From CAVPMN01 sp963706425 (GTDB taxonomy: Bacteria; Actinomycetota; Acidimicrobiia; Acidimicrobiales; Acidimicrobilacustridaceae): a stretch of 64,000 bases of DNA. Made by a program: the position numbers and the translations under genes. Below, in pieces: positions 37,167 to 46,460 of the stretch (positions within the stretch are counted from its first letter, which is position 1; the number at the start of each line of letters is the position of its first letter). The DNA is taken from assembly GCA_963706425.1 (NCBI GenBank), contig CAVPMN010000020.1:2147041-2211040 (forward strand), written 5' to 3'. A model generated the notes under the pieces. That model saw only the letters and a program-made list of their open reading frames with translations, was not told the origin of the DNA and ran no database searches.

Positions 37167-37183
37167 GGCGTCGGTGGGGAGGG

Positions 37184-37664
37184 TCAGGCGCGGTCGCGGC
37201 TCTGGGCGGCGAAGCCGATCACCGAGTGCGCCAGCAGGGCGGCACCCGGCAACCACACCCACCATCCGATGGCGACACCCGCCGCTACCGAGCGCGGCCC
37301 CGATGGCGATGCCGACGGGCCAGATGCTGGTGTGCGGGAGGTAGAGGCCTTCGTGGCTGGGCGGTCCGTCGACGGGCCCCCACTCGGAGTCCTCGGCCTG
37401 GTATTGCACACCGCGCACGTTCCACGCCATGAAGCCGGCGATGGTGAAGGCAAAGGCGGCGCCGAGCAACAACAGCACGACCCCGGCCCACTCGTAGGCC
37501 GTGACCGCGTAGATGATGCCGATGAGCAGGTAGAACGCGCCGATCGAAGCAAAGAGCTTCGACTCGGTGGGCACGCCTCTCGGTGGCTCGACCGCCTCGC
37601 GCCCGCCGGCGACGTGGGTGCCGCCTTCGTCCTCGGTGGCCGGCTTGCGGCGTGACGCCGTCAC
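37184..37664 (-). CDS. ctaF: Cytochrome c oxidase subunit IV, actinobacterial (one frame break)
   Basis: Small membrane subunit of the aa3 oxidase. From GTG 37664 the protein reads ESKLFASIGAFYLLIGIIYAV and further helices to residue 125; the frame then shifts near 37290, like one extra base, and the continuation VAAGVAIGWWVWLPGAALL ends at 37184. The corrected length is about 159 residues with four helices, normal for CtaF. It begins 6 bp after ctaD. Confidence 0.85.
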
Positions 37665-37670
37665 GGTCGC

Positions 37671-39374
37671 TCACGGTGTCCATCCACTCGGCTGGGGAGG
37701 ACGCCCGTGCTGCCGGGGCGACCGGTGATCGGGGTGGTTGAGGTCCCACAACGGACGCTCGCTGCGGATCGGCGGCAGCGCCTCGACGAAGTTGCCCGCC
37801 GGCGGGGGTGAGGGCGTGGCCCACTCGAGGGTGTGCCCGTCCCACGGGTTGGGCCCGCAGGGCTTGCCTTTGCGCAGCGTGATCCAGACGTTCCAGAGGA
37901 ACGGCAACGTCGACAATCCGAGCAACACCGCGCCGGCCGACGAGATGGCGTTGAGCGTCGTGAAGTTGTCGGCCTCGAGATAGGACGCCGTGCGGCGAGG
38001 CATGCCTTCGAGGCCGAGGATGTGCTGCACGAAGAACGTGACGTTGAAGCCGATGATCATCATCCAGAAGTGCAGGTGGCCCCAGCCCTCGTGGAGCATC
38101 TTGCCGGTGAACTTCGGGAACCAGTAGTAGACGCCGGCGAACAACGCGAACACCGATCCACCGAAGAGCACGTAGTGGAAGTGGGCCACCACGAAGTAGG
38201 AGTCGGTGAGGTGGAAGTCGAGCGTCGGCGCCGCCAGGATCACGCCGGTCACGCCGCCGAGCACGAACATGAGCAGGAAGCCGATGGCGAACAGCATCGG
38301 GGTGTGGAACACGAGCTGGCCGCCCCACATGGTGCCGATCCAGTTGAAGAACTTCACGCCGGTGGGCACGGCGATGAGCATCGTGATGCCGGCGAAGAAG
38401 GGCAGGAGCACCGCGCCGGTGGCGTACATGTGGTGGGCCCACACGCCGACCGACAGCGCGCCGATGGCCACGGTGGCGAACACCAGCCCGCGGTAACCGA
38501 ACACGGGACGGCGCGAGAACACCGGGAAGATCTCGGTGACCACGCCGAAGTAGGGGAGGATCAGGATGTAGACCTCGGGGTGCCCGAAGAACCAGAAGAG
38601 GTGCTGCCACAGGATCGGCACCCCACCGTTCTCGGGGTCGAAGATGTGGCCGCCGAAGTGACGATCGGCGAAGAGCATGGCGCCCGCCGCGGTGAGCACC
38701 GGGAACGCGATGAGCACGAGCACGCTCGTGACGATCATGTTCCAGGTGAAGATCGGTAGGCGGAACATGGTCATGCCGGGGGCGCGCATGGTGGCCACCG
38801 TCGCGAGGATGTTGACCGCGGTGAGGATGCCCGACAGGCCGGTGAGCACGAGCGCGACCACCCACAGATCGCCGCCGAGCCCGGGCGAGCGCACTCCGTC
38901 GGAGAGCGGTGTGTAGGCGAACCAGCCGAAGTTGGCGGCACCGTCGGAGGTCAGGAAGCCCGAGAGCATGGTGAGCCCGCCGGCCAGGTAGATCCAGTAG
39001 GAGAACAGGTTGAGGCGGGGGAACGCCATGTCACGCGCGCCGGCCTGGAGAGGCACGAGGTAGTTGGCCAGCCCGAACGCGAACGGGCCGGCGAAGAGGA
39101 ACAGCATGATGCTGCCGTGCATCGTGAAGAACTGGTTGTAGGTGTTGGTCTGCAGCAGTTCCTGCTCGGGTTGGGCGAGCTGGGCGCGGATGCCCAGGGC
39201 CAGCACCCCACCGACGAGGTAGAACGCGAACGCAGTGACCATGTAGGCGATGCCGATGTCCTTGTGGTCGGTGCTGGTGAACCACCGCACCAGACCTTTC
39301 GGCGGGTTGTGGGGGTGCGGCGGCTCCGTATCGGCGGGCTCGGTCGCCTCGGGGCGGTCGTCGACGACGGTCAT
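37671..39374 (-). CDS. ctaD: Cytochrome c oxidase subunit I
   Basis: 567 residues, twelve membrane helices, carrying heme a, heme a3 and CuB. Visible: TMHGSIMLFLF (heme a ligand), the HPEVYILI Tyr-His crosslink, WAHHMY (CuB histidines), the K-pathway lysine of GVKFFNWIG, and HFHYVLFGG (heme ligands). The ATG at 39374 overlaps the ctaC stop by ATGA; a longer frame further upstream belongs to another gene. Confidence 0.95.
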   Translation of the reverse strand: MTVVDDRPEATEPADTEPPHPHNPPKGLVRWFTSTDHKDIGIAYMVTAFAFYLVGGVLALGIRAQLAQPEQELLQTNTYNQFFTMHGSIMLFLFAGPFAFGLANYLVPLQAGARDMAFPRLNLFSYWIYLAGGLTMLSGFLTSDGAANFGWFAYTPLSDGVRSPGLGGDLWVVALVLTGLSGILTAVNILATVATMRAPGMTMFRLPIFTWNMIVTSVLVLIAFPVLTAAGAMLFADRHFGGHIFDPENGGVPILWQHLFWFFGHPEVYILILPYFGVVTEIFPVFSRRPVFGYRGLVFATVAIGALSVGVWAHHMYATGAVLLPFFAGITMLIAVPTGVKFFNWIGTMWGGQLVFHTPMLFAIGFLLMFVLGGVTGVILAAPTLDFHLTDSYFVVAHFHYVLFGGSVFALFAGVYYWFPKFTGKMLHEGWGHLHFWMMIIGFNVTFFVQHILGLEGMPRRTASYLEADNFTTLNAISSAGAVLLGLSTLPFLWNVWITLRKGKPCGPNPWDGHTLEWATPSPPPAGNFVEALPPIRSERPLWDLNHPDHRSPRQHGRPPQPSGWTP

Positions 39375-40138
39375 GGCGCGTCCGATCCGGTCGGCGTGGG
39401 TAGGTCGAGGGGCGCCAGCACCGGCTGGGGGAGCGCCCGGGTCGCATCGACCCAGGCATCGAACTGGTCGGCGGGTAGGGCGGTCACGGTGAACGTCATC
39501 TTCCAGTGATCGAGCCCGCAGTACTCCGCACAGCGGCCGGTCCACGTGCCGGGCTCGGTGATCTCGACCTCGATCTCGTTGTCGACGCCCGGGATCAGGT
39601 CGCGCTTCTCGAGGAACTCGGGCACCCAGAACGAGTGGTTGACGTCGTCGGCGACGAGATCGAAGCGCACCGTGCGCCCGACAGGCACCACCAACTCGGC
39701 GATCGCCCCGTCGGTGCCGCTCACCACGATGTCGTCGTCGAGATAGCGGAACTGCCATTGCCACTGGAAGCCGACCACTTCGACGGTGAGGTCGGGGTCG
39801 TCGGAGGTGGAGGTGAAGCCCTGCTGGGCGACCACGGTGATGGCGAACAGCGCGGCGACGATGCCGAGCGGCACGAGGGTGTAGCCGATCTCGAAGGGGA
39901 TGTTGTATTGCCGCTGGGGTGGGATCTCGTCGGATCGCCGCCGGAAGCGGATGATCGCCACGATGACGAGTCCCCAGATGAGCGCGGCCACGGCCACCGC
40001 GCCGGCGAGGAAGATCCGCCACGGGCCCGAGAAGTTCTCGCTCTGCTCGGTGACGCCCTCGGGCGCGCCGAGCCCGCCACTGCAGGCGGTGAGCGCCAAC
40101 GACGACGCCACCACCACGGCGGCCCGGGTCGCTTTCAC
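39371..40138 (-). CDS. ctaC: Cytochrome c oxidase subunit II
   Basis: 255 residues from GTG 40138. A lipoprotein-type signal ends SLALTAC, two membrane helices follow, then the CuA domain with VNHSFWVPEF and CAEYCGLDHWKM holding the copper ligands. Receives electrons directly from the diheme QcrC in the supercomplex. Its start overlaps the ctaG stop by GTGA. Confidence 0.94.
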   Translation of the reverse strand: MKATRAAVVVASSLALTACSGGLGAPEGVTEQSENFSGPWRIFLAGAVAVAALIWGLVIVAIIRFRRRSDEIPPQRQYNIPFEIGYTLVPLGIVAALFAITVVAQQGFTSTSDDPDLTVEVVGFQWQWQFRYLDDDIVVSGTDGAIAELVVPVGRTVRFDLVADDVNHSFWVPEFLEKRDLIPGVDNEIEVEITEPGTWTGRCAEYCGLDHWKMTFTVTALPADQFDAWVDATRALPQPVLAPLDLPTPTGSDAP

Positions 40139-41028
40139 GCGCTCACCCCGAGCCGGCGGTCGTCGATGGCATCGGCCCGGCGGGTGCTGCGGTTCTCGTA
40201 GGCCATCCACTGCGCCAGCACGACGCCGCCCGCGATGAGACCGGTGAGGTCACCCATCACCCACATGACCCCCGCAGCCGTGCGCTGGTCGGCCATCGGG
40301 GACGCGTCGGTGGGCCGCTCGATGGACGCGTAGTGGTCGGCCGCGATCGGCTGGTCGCCGCTCATCATCGCCAACCCGAGGAACGCGTGGAACGGGACGG
40401 TGAGCATCACGAGCAGGAGCCGCCATCCATAGGGGATGCGATGGGACACCGGATCGAGCCCGATGACCGCCCAGAAGAACACCGATCCGGCGACGAAGAA
40501 GTGCAGGTGCACCAACTGATGGACCAACTCGTTGGTGAGCGAGAGCTCGTAGATCGGCGTGTAGTAGAGGGCGAAGAGGCTGAGGGTGAACAAGGCCAAC
40601 GCGACGAGCGGGTGGGTGAGCAGTCGCACAGGCGCCGAGCGCAGCGCCTTGCCGATCCGCACCTGCGTCGGTCGGGCCGACGCCTGCATCGCCAAGGTGA
40701 TCGGTGCCCCGAGCGCCAACAGGAACGGCGCGACCATGCCGATGAGGACATGTTGGGTGACGTGCGCGCTGAACAGCGATGACTCGTAGGCGCTCAAGCC
40801 CGACATGGTGGCGATGGCGAGCACGGCGAGCCCGGCGGCGAAGGCCACGGCGCGCGACCGGCGCCAACGGCGGCCACCCAGCTCCAGGCGGTGCATCCCG
40901 ATCAGGTAGAGCGCACCGGAGCCAACCACGAGCGTCGCCGCGAGGGGATCGATGCTCGCCTCGGTGAACAAACTCGAAACCGACAGCGGGCGCTGGCCCG
41001 TCGCGTGGTCGAGGTGCAGCAAAGCCAT
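40135..41028 (-). CDS. ctaG: Cytochrome c oxidase assembly factor CtaG
   Basis: 297 residues from ATG 41028, seven membrane helices of the caa3_CtaG family. Histidine-containing helices (HVTQHVLIGMVAPFLLALG, VHQLVHLHFFVAGSVFFW) are the conserved core. It helps insert copper into the oxidase. It heads the minus-strand ctaG-ctaC-ctaD-ctaF operon. Confidence 0.88.
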   Translation of the reverse strand: MALLHLDHATGQRPLSVSSLFTEASIDPLAATLVVGSGALYLIGMHRLELGGRRWRRSRAVAFAAGLAVLAIATMSGLSAYESSLFSAHVTQHVLIGMVAPFLLALGAPITLAMQASARPTQVRIGKALRSAPVRLLTHPLVALALFTLSLFALYYTPIYELSLTNELVHQLVHLHFFVAGSVFFWAVIGLDPVSHRIPYGWRLLLVMLTVPFHAFLGLAMMSGDQPIAADHYASIERPTDASPMADQRTAAGVMWVMGDLTGLIAGGVVLAQWMAYENRSTRRADAIDDRRLGVSA

Positions 41029-41112
41029 TGCCCCCGACCGTACCCCGACAGGATCGCTCGACGTCTGTATCAGCTGCGGCTGGTCCCGCGGCGGCGCGCG
41101 CGGTCTGCAAAC

Positions 41113-41700
41113 ATGGGCGTCGTGACCGGTGTGGCAGCGATCGACGAGCGCCAGGAGACCGAGTCGCCGCTCGGTGTGGGCCTCGTCATCTGGTTGGCGT
41201 CCGAGCTCATGTTCTTCGCCGGACTGTTCGCGGCCTACTTCGCGCTGCTCGCCGAGAACGAGCCCGACTGGCCGCCGGCGGATGTCGAGCTCGACGTGGT
41301 CCGGATGGCGGTCTTCACGACGGTGCTCGTCGTGTCGAGCTTCACCATCCACTTCTCGATCAAGGCAGCCGAAGAGGGCCGCCGCACCGCATCGCTGTGG
41401 TTGCTGCTGCTCACGATCGCCCTCGGCGCGCTCTTCATCGTCAACACGCTCCTCGAGTGGGCCAGCCTCGACTTCCAGCTCGACAGCCATGCCTACGGCA
41501 CGATCTTCTACCTGCTCACCGGTTTCCACGGGCTGCACGTGCTCGGCGGTCTCGTCGCGCTCGGGCTCATCGCGTGGATCGTGTTCAGTCGCTACAGCCG
41601 CGTCCCGTCGGTGCACACGCTGCGGGTAGCGAGCTACTACTGGCACTTCGTCGATGTGGTCTGGGTGGCCCTCTTCTTCGTGGTGTACGTGATCCAATGA
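41113..41700 (+). CDS. ctaE: Cytochrome c oxidase subunit III
   Basis: 195 residues from ATG 41113, five membrane helices. Recognised by GVGLVIWLASELMFFAGLFAAYF, GFHGLHVLGGLV and SYYWHFVDVVW, the subunit III core; first two helices of the mitochondrial type are missing as usual for actinobacteria. It overlaps the qcrC ATG by four bases, as in Mycobacterium and Corynebacterium. Confidence 0.95.
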   Translation: MGVVTGVAAIDERQETESPLGVGLVIWLASELMFFAGLFAAYFALLAENEPDWPPADVELDVVRMAVFTTVLVVSSFTIHFSIKAAEEGRRTASLWLLLLTIALGALFIVNTLLEWASLDFQLDSHAYGTIFYLLTGFHGLHVLGGLVALGLIAWIVFSRYSRVPSVHTLRVASYYWHFVDVVWVALFFVVYVIQ

Positions 41701-42509
41701 GGACCCGGCTCGCCGCGCTGGTCGCCGCTGTCGCCGCCGCCACGGCGCTGCTGTTCGTGGCCTTCGGCACCGCGGGTGCTGGTGAGTCAGCCCTCGGCGC
41801 CGCAGGCGCCGGCGAATCAGGAGGCGCAGGCGATCCGGCGGCGACGGCCGGCGACGATGTGGACCTCGTCGCGGCCGGCGAGCAGCTCTATCTCACCGGT
41901 TGCGTGAGCTGTCACGGGGTCGGCGGCGTGGGCACGGCCGACTACCCGTCGCTCATCGGTGTGGGCGCGGCGTCGGCCGACTTCTACCTGCGCACCGGGC
42001 GCATGCCGCTGGCCTACCCGGTGCCCCAGCCGCCCCAGAAGCCGATCGCCTACAACGACGAGCAGATCCGCCAACTGGTGGCCTACGTCGCCTCCCTCGG
42101 GCCGGGCCCGGCCATCCCCGAGGTCGACCCCGACTCGGCCGACCTGGCCGCCGGTGGCGAGCTGTTCCGCGAGAACTGTCAGGCGTGTCACAACTCCCAA
42201 GGGGTGGGCGGGGCCCTGAGCTACGGCCGCGAGGCGCCTTCGCTGCTCGCCGTGCAGCCGACCCAGATCGCCGAGGCGGTGCGCATCGGCCCGGGCCAGA
42301 TGCCGGTGTTCGAGCCCGAGACCTTGAGCGACGACGAGCTCAACTCGATCATCCGCTACATCCAGTACCTGCAAGACCCGGACAACGCCGGCGGCCTCAA
42401 GATCGGCTCGACCGGGCCGGTCACCGAGGGCTTCGTGGCCTGGCTCGTCGGTCTCGGCGTGCTCGTGCTGGCGGCCCGGTGGATCACGAAGGAGCGCGGT
42501 CGTGCCTGA
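41697..42509 (+). CDS. qcrC: Diheme cytochrome c subunit of the bc complex
   Basis: 270 residues. One N-terminal membrane/signal helix, two c-type heme sites CVSCH and CQACH about 95 residues apart, and a C-terminal membrane helix (VAWLVGLGVLVLAARW). It carries electrons from the Rieske protein straight to CtaC, which replaces a soluble cytochrome c. Overlaps ctaE and qcrA. Confidence 0.95.
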   Translation: MRTRLAALVAAVAAATALLFVAFGTAGAGESALGAAGAGESGGAGDPAATAGDDVDLVAAGEQLYLTGCVSCHGVGGVGTADYPSLIGVGAASADFYLRTGRMPLAYPVPQPPQKPIAYNDEQIRQLVAYVASLGPGPAIPEVDPDSADLAAGGELFRENCQACHNSQGVGGALSYGREAPSLLAVQPTQIAEAVRIGPGQMPVFEPETLSDDELNSIIRYIQYLQDPDNAGGLKIGSTGPVTEGFVAWLVGLGVLVLAARWITKERGRA

Positions 42510-43446
42510 CCCCACCGAGCGCGCTGACCTGCCCGAGCAGCCGGCCGAGCCGCCCGACGAGTCGCCGATGGCCGCCCGCCCTCGCCGTCGACACGGCGAG
42601 CGGTTGCCCGCCGCGTTCTTCGTGGTCTCCATCCTCGCCGGCATCAGCCTGGCCGTCGTCTACTGGACGGGTGGTCAGACGCAGCTCGAAGGCCTGTTCC
42701 TCTCACTCGCGCTGGTGGGCTTCGGTGGCGGCATGGTGCTGTGGGCCAAGCGGTTCATGCCCCTCGGTCCCGAGGTGGAGCCGCGGGGCCAGCTGGCGTC
42801 GAGCGACGACGACATCGAGTCGTTCAAGGCCGACTTCGACGTGGGTGAGTACGAGCTCGAGCGTCGGGGTCTGCTCACCCGCCTGATGATCGGCGCGGGG
42901 GCCGCCCTCGGCATCGCCGCGCTCTTCCCCATCCGTTCCCTCGGCCCTCGTCCCGGTCCGTGGCTCACCGAGTCGCCCTTCCAGCCGGGCACGCGCCTGG
43001 TCGACGAAGAGGGCGAGTTCGTGCGGCCCGACGACCTGGCCACCGATGGTGTGCTCACCGTCTTCCCCGAGAACGAGCTCGACCAGGAGTACGCCCAGAC
43101 GTTGCTCATCCGGCTGCAGGAGGGGCGCGAGTTCGACCCGCGGCCCGGTCGCGAGGGTTGGACACCCGACAACCTGGTGGCCTACTCGAAGGTCTGCACC
43201 CATGTGGGGTGTCCGGTGGGGCTCTACGAGGCGTCGTCCGGCCAGCTCCTCTGCCCGTGCCACCAGAGCACGTTCGACGTCTACGACGGGGCGCGGCCGG
43301 TGTTCGGACCGGCGACCACCTCGTTGCCCCAGCTGCCGTTGGCGATCGACGACGAGGGCTACGTGGTCGCGTCTGGGCCGTTCTCCGACCCGATCGGCCC
43401 GGGCTTCTGGAACCAGGACCGGCTCTACGAGGACGGCGAGTACTGA
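42502..43446 (+). CDS. qcrA: Rieske iron-sulfur protein of the bc complex
   Basis: 314 residues from GTG 42502. Three membrane helices (about 33-53, 58-78, 125-145) as in actinobacterial QcrA, then the Rieske domain with CTHVGCPVG and CPCHQSTFD, giving the Cys/His ligands of the [2Fe-2S] cluster and the disulfide cysteines. Overlaps qcrC by eight bases. Confidence 0.95.
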   Translation: MPDPTERADLPEQPAEPPDESPMAARPRRRHGERLPAAFFVVSILAGISLAVVYWTGGQTQLEGLFLSLALVGFGGGMVLWAKRFMPLGPEVEPRGQLASSDDDIESFKADFDVGEYELERRGLLTRLMIGAGAALGIAALFPIRSLGPRPGPWLTESPFQPGTRLVDEEGEFVRPDDLATDGVLTVFPENELDQEYAQTLLIRLQEGREFDPRPGREGWTPDNLVAYSKVCTHVGCPVGLYEASSGQLLCPCHQSTFDVYDGARPVFGPATTSLPQLPLAIDDEGYVVASGPFSDPIGPGFWNQDRLYEDGEY

Positions 43447-43447
43447 C

Positions 43448-44845
43448 ATGGCCCGCCGTCGGCATCGCCATCACGAGCACGACGAGGCCGCCGCGCCGAA
43501 GAAGCCGCTCGACGCCCGCGTGGCGCGGTGGTTCGACGATCGCATCGGGTTGGCCAGGATCGGTCGCTCGACGCTCCAGAAGATCTTCCCGAACCAGTGG
43601 TCGTTCCTGCTCGGCGAGGTCGCCCTCTACTCGTTCATCGTCCTCATCGTCACCGGTGTCTTCCTCACGTTCTTCTTCGACGCCAGCACCGAGGTCGTCG
43701 TCTACGACGGCAGCTATGCGCCGCTGCAGGGGGTTGAGGTCTCGCAGGCCTACAACTCGTCGCTCGATCTCAGCTTCGATGTGCGCGCCGGTCTGGTCAT
43801 GCGCCAGATGCACCACTGGGCCGCACTGATCTTCGTGGCCGCCATCGTCGTGCACCTCTGCCGGGTGTTCTTCACCGGTGCGTTCCGGCGACCGCGCGAG
43901 ATCAACTGGGTGATCGGCATCACCCTCATGCTGCTGGCCATCGTCAACGGCTTCGCGGGCTATTCGATCCTCGACGACCAGCTGTCGGGCACCGGCGTGC
44001 GCATCGCCTACTCGGTGCTCCTCTCCATTCCTCTCATCGGCACCTGGGCCGCGTCGCTGCTCTTCGGCGGGCAGTTCCCGGGCGACGAGATCATCCCCCG
44101 GCTGTTCATCATCCACGTGCTGATCGTCCCGGCGTTCATCGTGGCGTTGCTCGGTGCGCACCTCGGCCTGCTCGTGCGCCACAAGCACACGCACTTCCCC
44201 GGCAACGGGGCGCGCGACGACAACGTGGTGGGCGAGCGCCTGTGGCCCACCTACGTGTTCAAAGCCGGTGGCCTGTTCTTCATCGTGGCGGGGGTGATCG
44301 CCGCACTCGGCGGCCTCGTGCAGATCAATCCGATCTGGATGTACGGGCCCTACCGTCCCCAGAACGTGAGCTCGGCGTCGCAGCCCGACTGGTACATGGG
44401 CTGGCTCGACGGCGCCCTCCGGGTGATGCCGCCCTGGGAGTGGCGCGCGTTCGGCTACCAGATACCCAACCCGTTCTGGGGTGCCGTGCTGTTGCCCGGC
44501 ATCACGTTCGCGCTGCTCTACGCCTGGCCGTGGATCGAGGCCCGGGTCACCAAGGACCATCGCGAGCACCATGTGCTCGATCGGCCTCGCGACCGCCCGG
44601 TGCGCACCGCGCTCGGCGTCGCCACGCTCAGCTTCTACACGATCCTCGGGGTGGCGGCCTCCAACGACGTGCTCGCCACGGCCTTCAACCTCTCGCTCAA
44701 TGCGGTGCTCATCGCGTTTCGCGTCATGCTCATCGTGGTGCCGCCGATCGCGGCCCTTGTCGCCTACCGCATCTGCAAGGAGTTGCAGGCCACCGAACGA
44801 GCCGGGCCACCCACCGAACCCCTCCCCTCCGAAATCGGTGCGTGA
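43448..44845 (+). CDS. qcrB: Cytochrome b subunit of the bc complex
   Basis: 465 residues from ATG 43448. Heme-bearing helices have MRQMHHWAALIFVAAIVVH and FIIHVLIVPAFIVALLGAH; the Qo-site PEWY equivalent is PDWY (SQPDWYMGWLDG). The C-terminus is shorter than the mycobacterial protein. Its last codons and stop are formed by the left arm of the 24-bp inverted repeat at 44829. Confidence 0.94.
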   Translation: MARRRHRHHEHDEAAAPKKPLDARVARWFDDRIGLARIGRSTLQKIFPNQWSFLLGEVALYSFIVLIVTGVFLTFFFDASTEVVVYDGSYAPLQGVEVSQAYNSSLDLSFDVRAGLVMRQMHHWAALIFVAAIVVHLCRVFFTGAFRRPREINWVIGITLMLLAIVNGFAGYSILDDQLSGTGVRIAYSVLLSIPLIGTWAASLLFGGQFPGDEIIPRLFIIHVLIVPAFIVALLGAHLGLLVRHKHTHFPGNGARDDNVVGERLWPTYVFKAGGLFFIVAGVIAALGGLVQINPIWMYGPYRPQNVSSASQPDWYMGWLDGALRVMPPWEWRAFGYQIPNPFWGAVLLPGITFALLYAWPWIEARVTKDHREHHVLDRPRDRPVRTALGVATLSFYTILGVAASNDVLATAFNLSLNAVLIAFRVMLIVVPPIAALVAYRICKELQATERAGPPTEPLPSEIGA

Positions 44846-44881
44846 AACAACCGCATGGGTTGTTTCACGCACCGATTTCGG
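44829..44881. repeat. 24-bp perfect inverted repeat at the qcrB stop
   Basis: Left arm 44829-44852, right arm 44858-44881, loop of five bases (GCATG). The arms are fully complementary, starting CCGAAATCGG and ending GAAACAACC on the left. The qcrB TGA (44843-44845) is inside the left arm. No U-run follows. It could stop transcription in both directions or be a small palindromic element. Confidence 0.75.
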
Positions 44882-44911
44882 GTGGTGCGTCCACGTGAGC
44901 ATCACCGCCCG

Positions 44912-45562
44912 ATGAGCCAGCTACGGGTGGGGGCCACCGTCACGGGGTCCGACGGTGACCTCGGCAAGGTCGATGCGCTGATCGTCGATCCGACCTCGCC
45001 ATCGGTCACCCACCTCGTGGTCGCGCCGCACCGGTTGGGTCCGCGGGTGCTGGTGGCGGTGCCCGACATCACCGCCGCGACACCTGATTCGATCGTCGTC
45101 GCCCTCGACGCAGCGGCGCTCGCCCGTTGCGATCGCTTCGACGAGCCCAACTTCGACCTCCCCGACCAGGCCAGCACCTACGACGAGCTGGCGCTCGATC
45201 CCGGCTCCTACTTCCTCGAGCCCTACGTCTCACCTATCGACGGGTGGGCCCTGGCCGAGCACGAGCGGATGCCGAAGGGCGAGGTGTCGATCCGTCGCGG
45301 TGACGAGGTGCGGTCGTCCGATTCGCATCGGGTGGGGCACATCGACGAGTTCCTCGTCGACCCGACCGATGGTCACATCACCCACGTGGTGCTGCGCCAA
45401 GGCCACGTGTTCCGGCACGACGACGACGTGGTGATCCCGGTCGGCGCCGCCACGCGGTTCGAGGAGGGCCAGGTCGTGCTCGACCTCGACGTGGCCGCCA
45501 TCGAGGCGCTGCCGAAGATCCCCGTCAAGCGCCATCGCCACGTCGAGCAACCTGACGGCTGA
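44912..45562 (+). CDS. Double PRC-barrel protein
   Basis: 216 residues. Two PRC-barrel-like halves: residues 1-70 (LRVGATVTGSDGDLGKVDALIVDP, HLVVAPHRLG) and 115-205 (VSIRRGDEVRSSDSHRVGHIDEFLVDP, HVVLRQGH). Such domains bind RNA, proteins or photosynthetic cofactors in other lineages; here the role is unknown. Two bases separate it from the PIG-L gene. Confidence 0.85.
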   Translation: MSQLRVGATVTGSDGDLGKVDALIVDPTSPSVTHLVVAPHRLGPRVLVAVPDITAATPDSIVVALDAAALARCDRFDEPNFDLPDQASTYDELALDPGSYFLEPYVSPIDGWALAEHERMPKGEVSIRRGDEVRSSDSHRVGHIDEFLVDPTDGHITHVVLRQGHVFRHDDDVVIPVGAATRFEEGQVVLDLDVAAIEALPKIPVKRHRHVEQPDG

Positions 45563-45564
45563 CG

Positions 45565-46440
45565 GTGGCCGCCGAGGTCCCGCGCTTCGCTCAGGGTGAG
45601 ACCGACATCCACGTGCCAGACGGTGCGTCGCTCGACGACGCGTTGGCTCGCACCACCGATCTGGGCGTCGGGGCCCACGCCGACGACCTCGAGTTCTTCG
45701 CCGTCGGGCCCATCGGGGAGTGCCGTGATCGGTCCGACCGATGGTTCGGCGGGGTCACCTGCACGGACGGTGCAGGGTCCGCCCCGGCGGAGCCCAGCCG
45801 GTCTGCCGAACCCTCTGCGGAAGATCGGTCGTTGGTCGAGCAGCGACGCGCCGAGCAACGGGCGGCCGCTGATGTGGGTGGCTACTCCTTCGTGGCCCAA
45901 CTGGGGCATCCGAGCGCGTCGGTGCGCACCGGCGACGGCTTCGAGCTGCTGGTGGGTCAGCTGGCAGAGGCGCTCGACCTGGCCCGGCCGCTCAACGTCT
46001 ACACCCACAACCTGGCCGACAAGCACGCCACCCACGTCGCCGTCGGTGCTGCTGTGGTGCTCGCGGCGAGGCGATTGCCGATCGAAGCCCGGCCCGCTCG
46101 ACTCGTGGGATGTGAGGCGTGGCGCGACCTCGACTGGCTGCCCGATCCCGAGAAGATCCGGATGGATGTCAGCCCCCATACGGAGCTCGCGGAGCGATTG
46201 GCCGCGGTCTACGTGAGCCAGCTGGGCGCGAAGCGATACGACGTGGCCGCGCAGGGCCGTCGCCGGGCCAACGCCACCATGTTCGAGCCCCGCGCAGCCG
46301 ACGATGCCACCGAGGTGGTGGTGGCCATGGATCTCACGTCGTTGCTGCGCAACGACGATCTCGATCCCGTGCGCTTCGTGCTCTCGGCGGTCGACCGTTT
46401 CCGTGAAGACGTCGAGCGGGGCCTGCGTCGCTACTTCTGA
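45565..46440 (+). CDS. PIG-L family deacetylase
   Basis: 291 residues. The zinc site AHADD (usual form AHPDD) lies near residue 37 and the second metal histidine in HNLADKHATHVAV near 150. Members remove acetyl groups from N-acetylglucosaminyl substrates, for example in mycothiol synthesis; the exact substrate is not clear. GTG start directly after the PRC-barrel gene, so they may be one operon. Confidence 0.85.
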   Translation: MAAEVPRFAQGETDIHVPDGASLDDALARTTDLGVGAHADDLEFFAVGPIGECRDRSDRWFGGVTCTDGAGSAPAEPSRSAEPSAEDRSLVEQRRAEQRAAADVGGYSFVAQLGHPSASVRTGDGFELLVGQLAEALDLARPLNVYTHNLADKHATHVAVGAAVVLAARRLPIEARPARLVGCEAWRDLDWLPDPEKIRMDVSPHTELAERLAAVYVSQLGAKRYDVAAQGRRRANATMFEPRAADDATEVVVAMDLTSLLRNDDLDPVRFVLSAVDRFREDVERGLRRYF

Positions 46441-46460
46441 GCGACCCCTCTGCGTTTCTT

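Noticed and set aside
43106..44905. Minus-strand reading frame of 599 codons across qcrA-qcrB
   Set aside because: Shadow frame opposite conserved cytochrome genes; translated sequence is low-complexity Glu/His/Arg with no motif.
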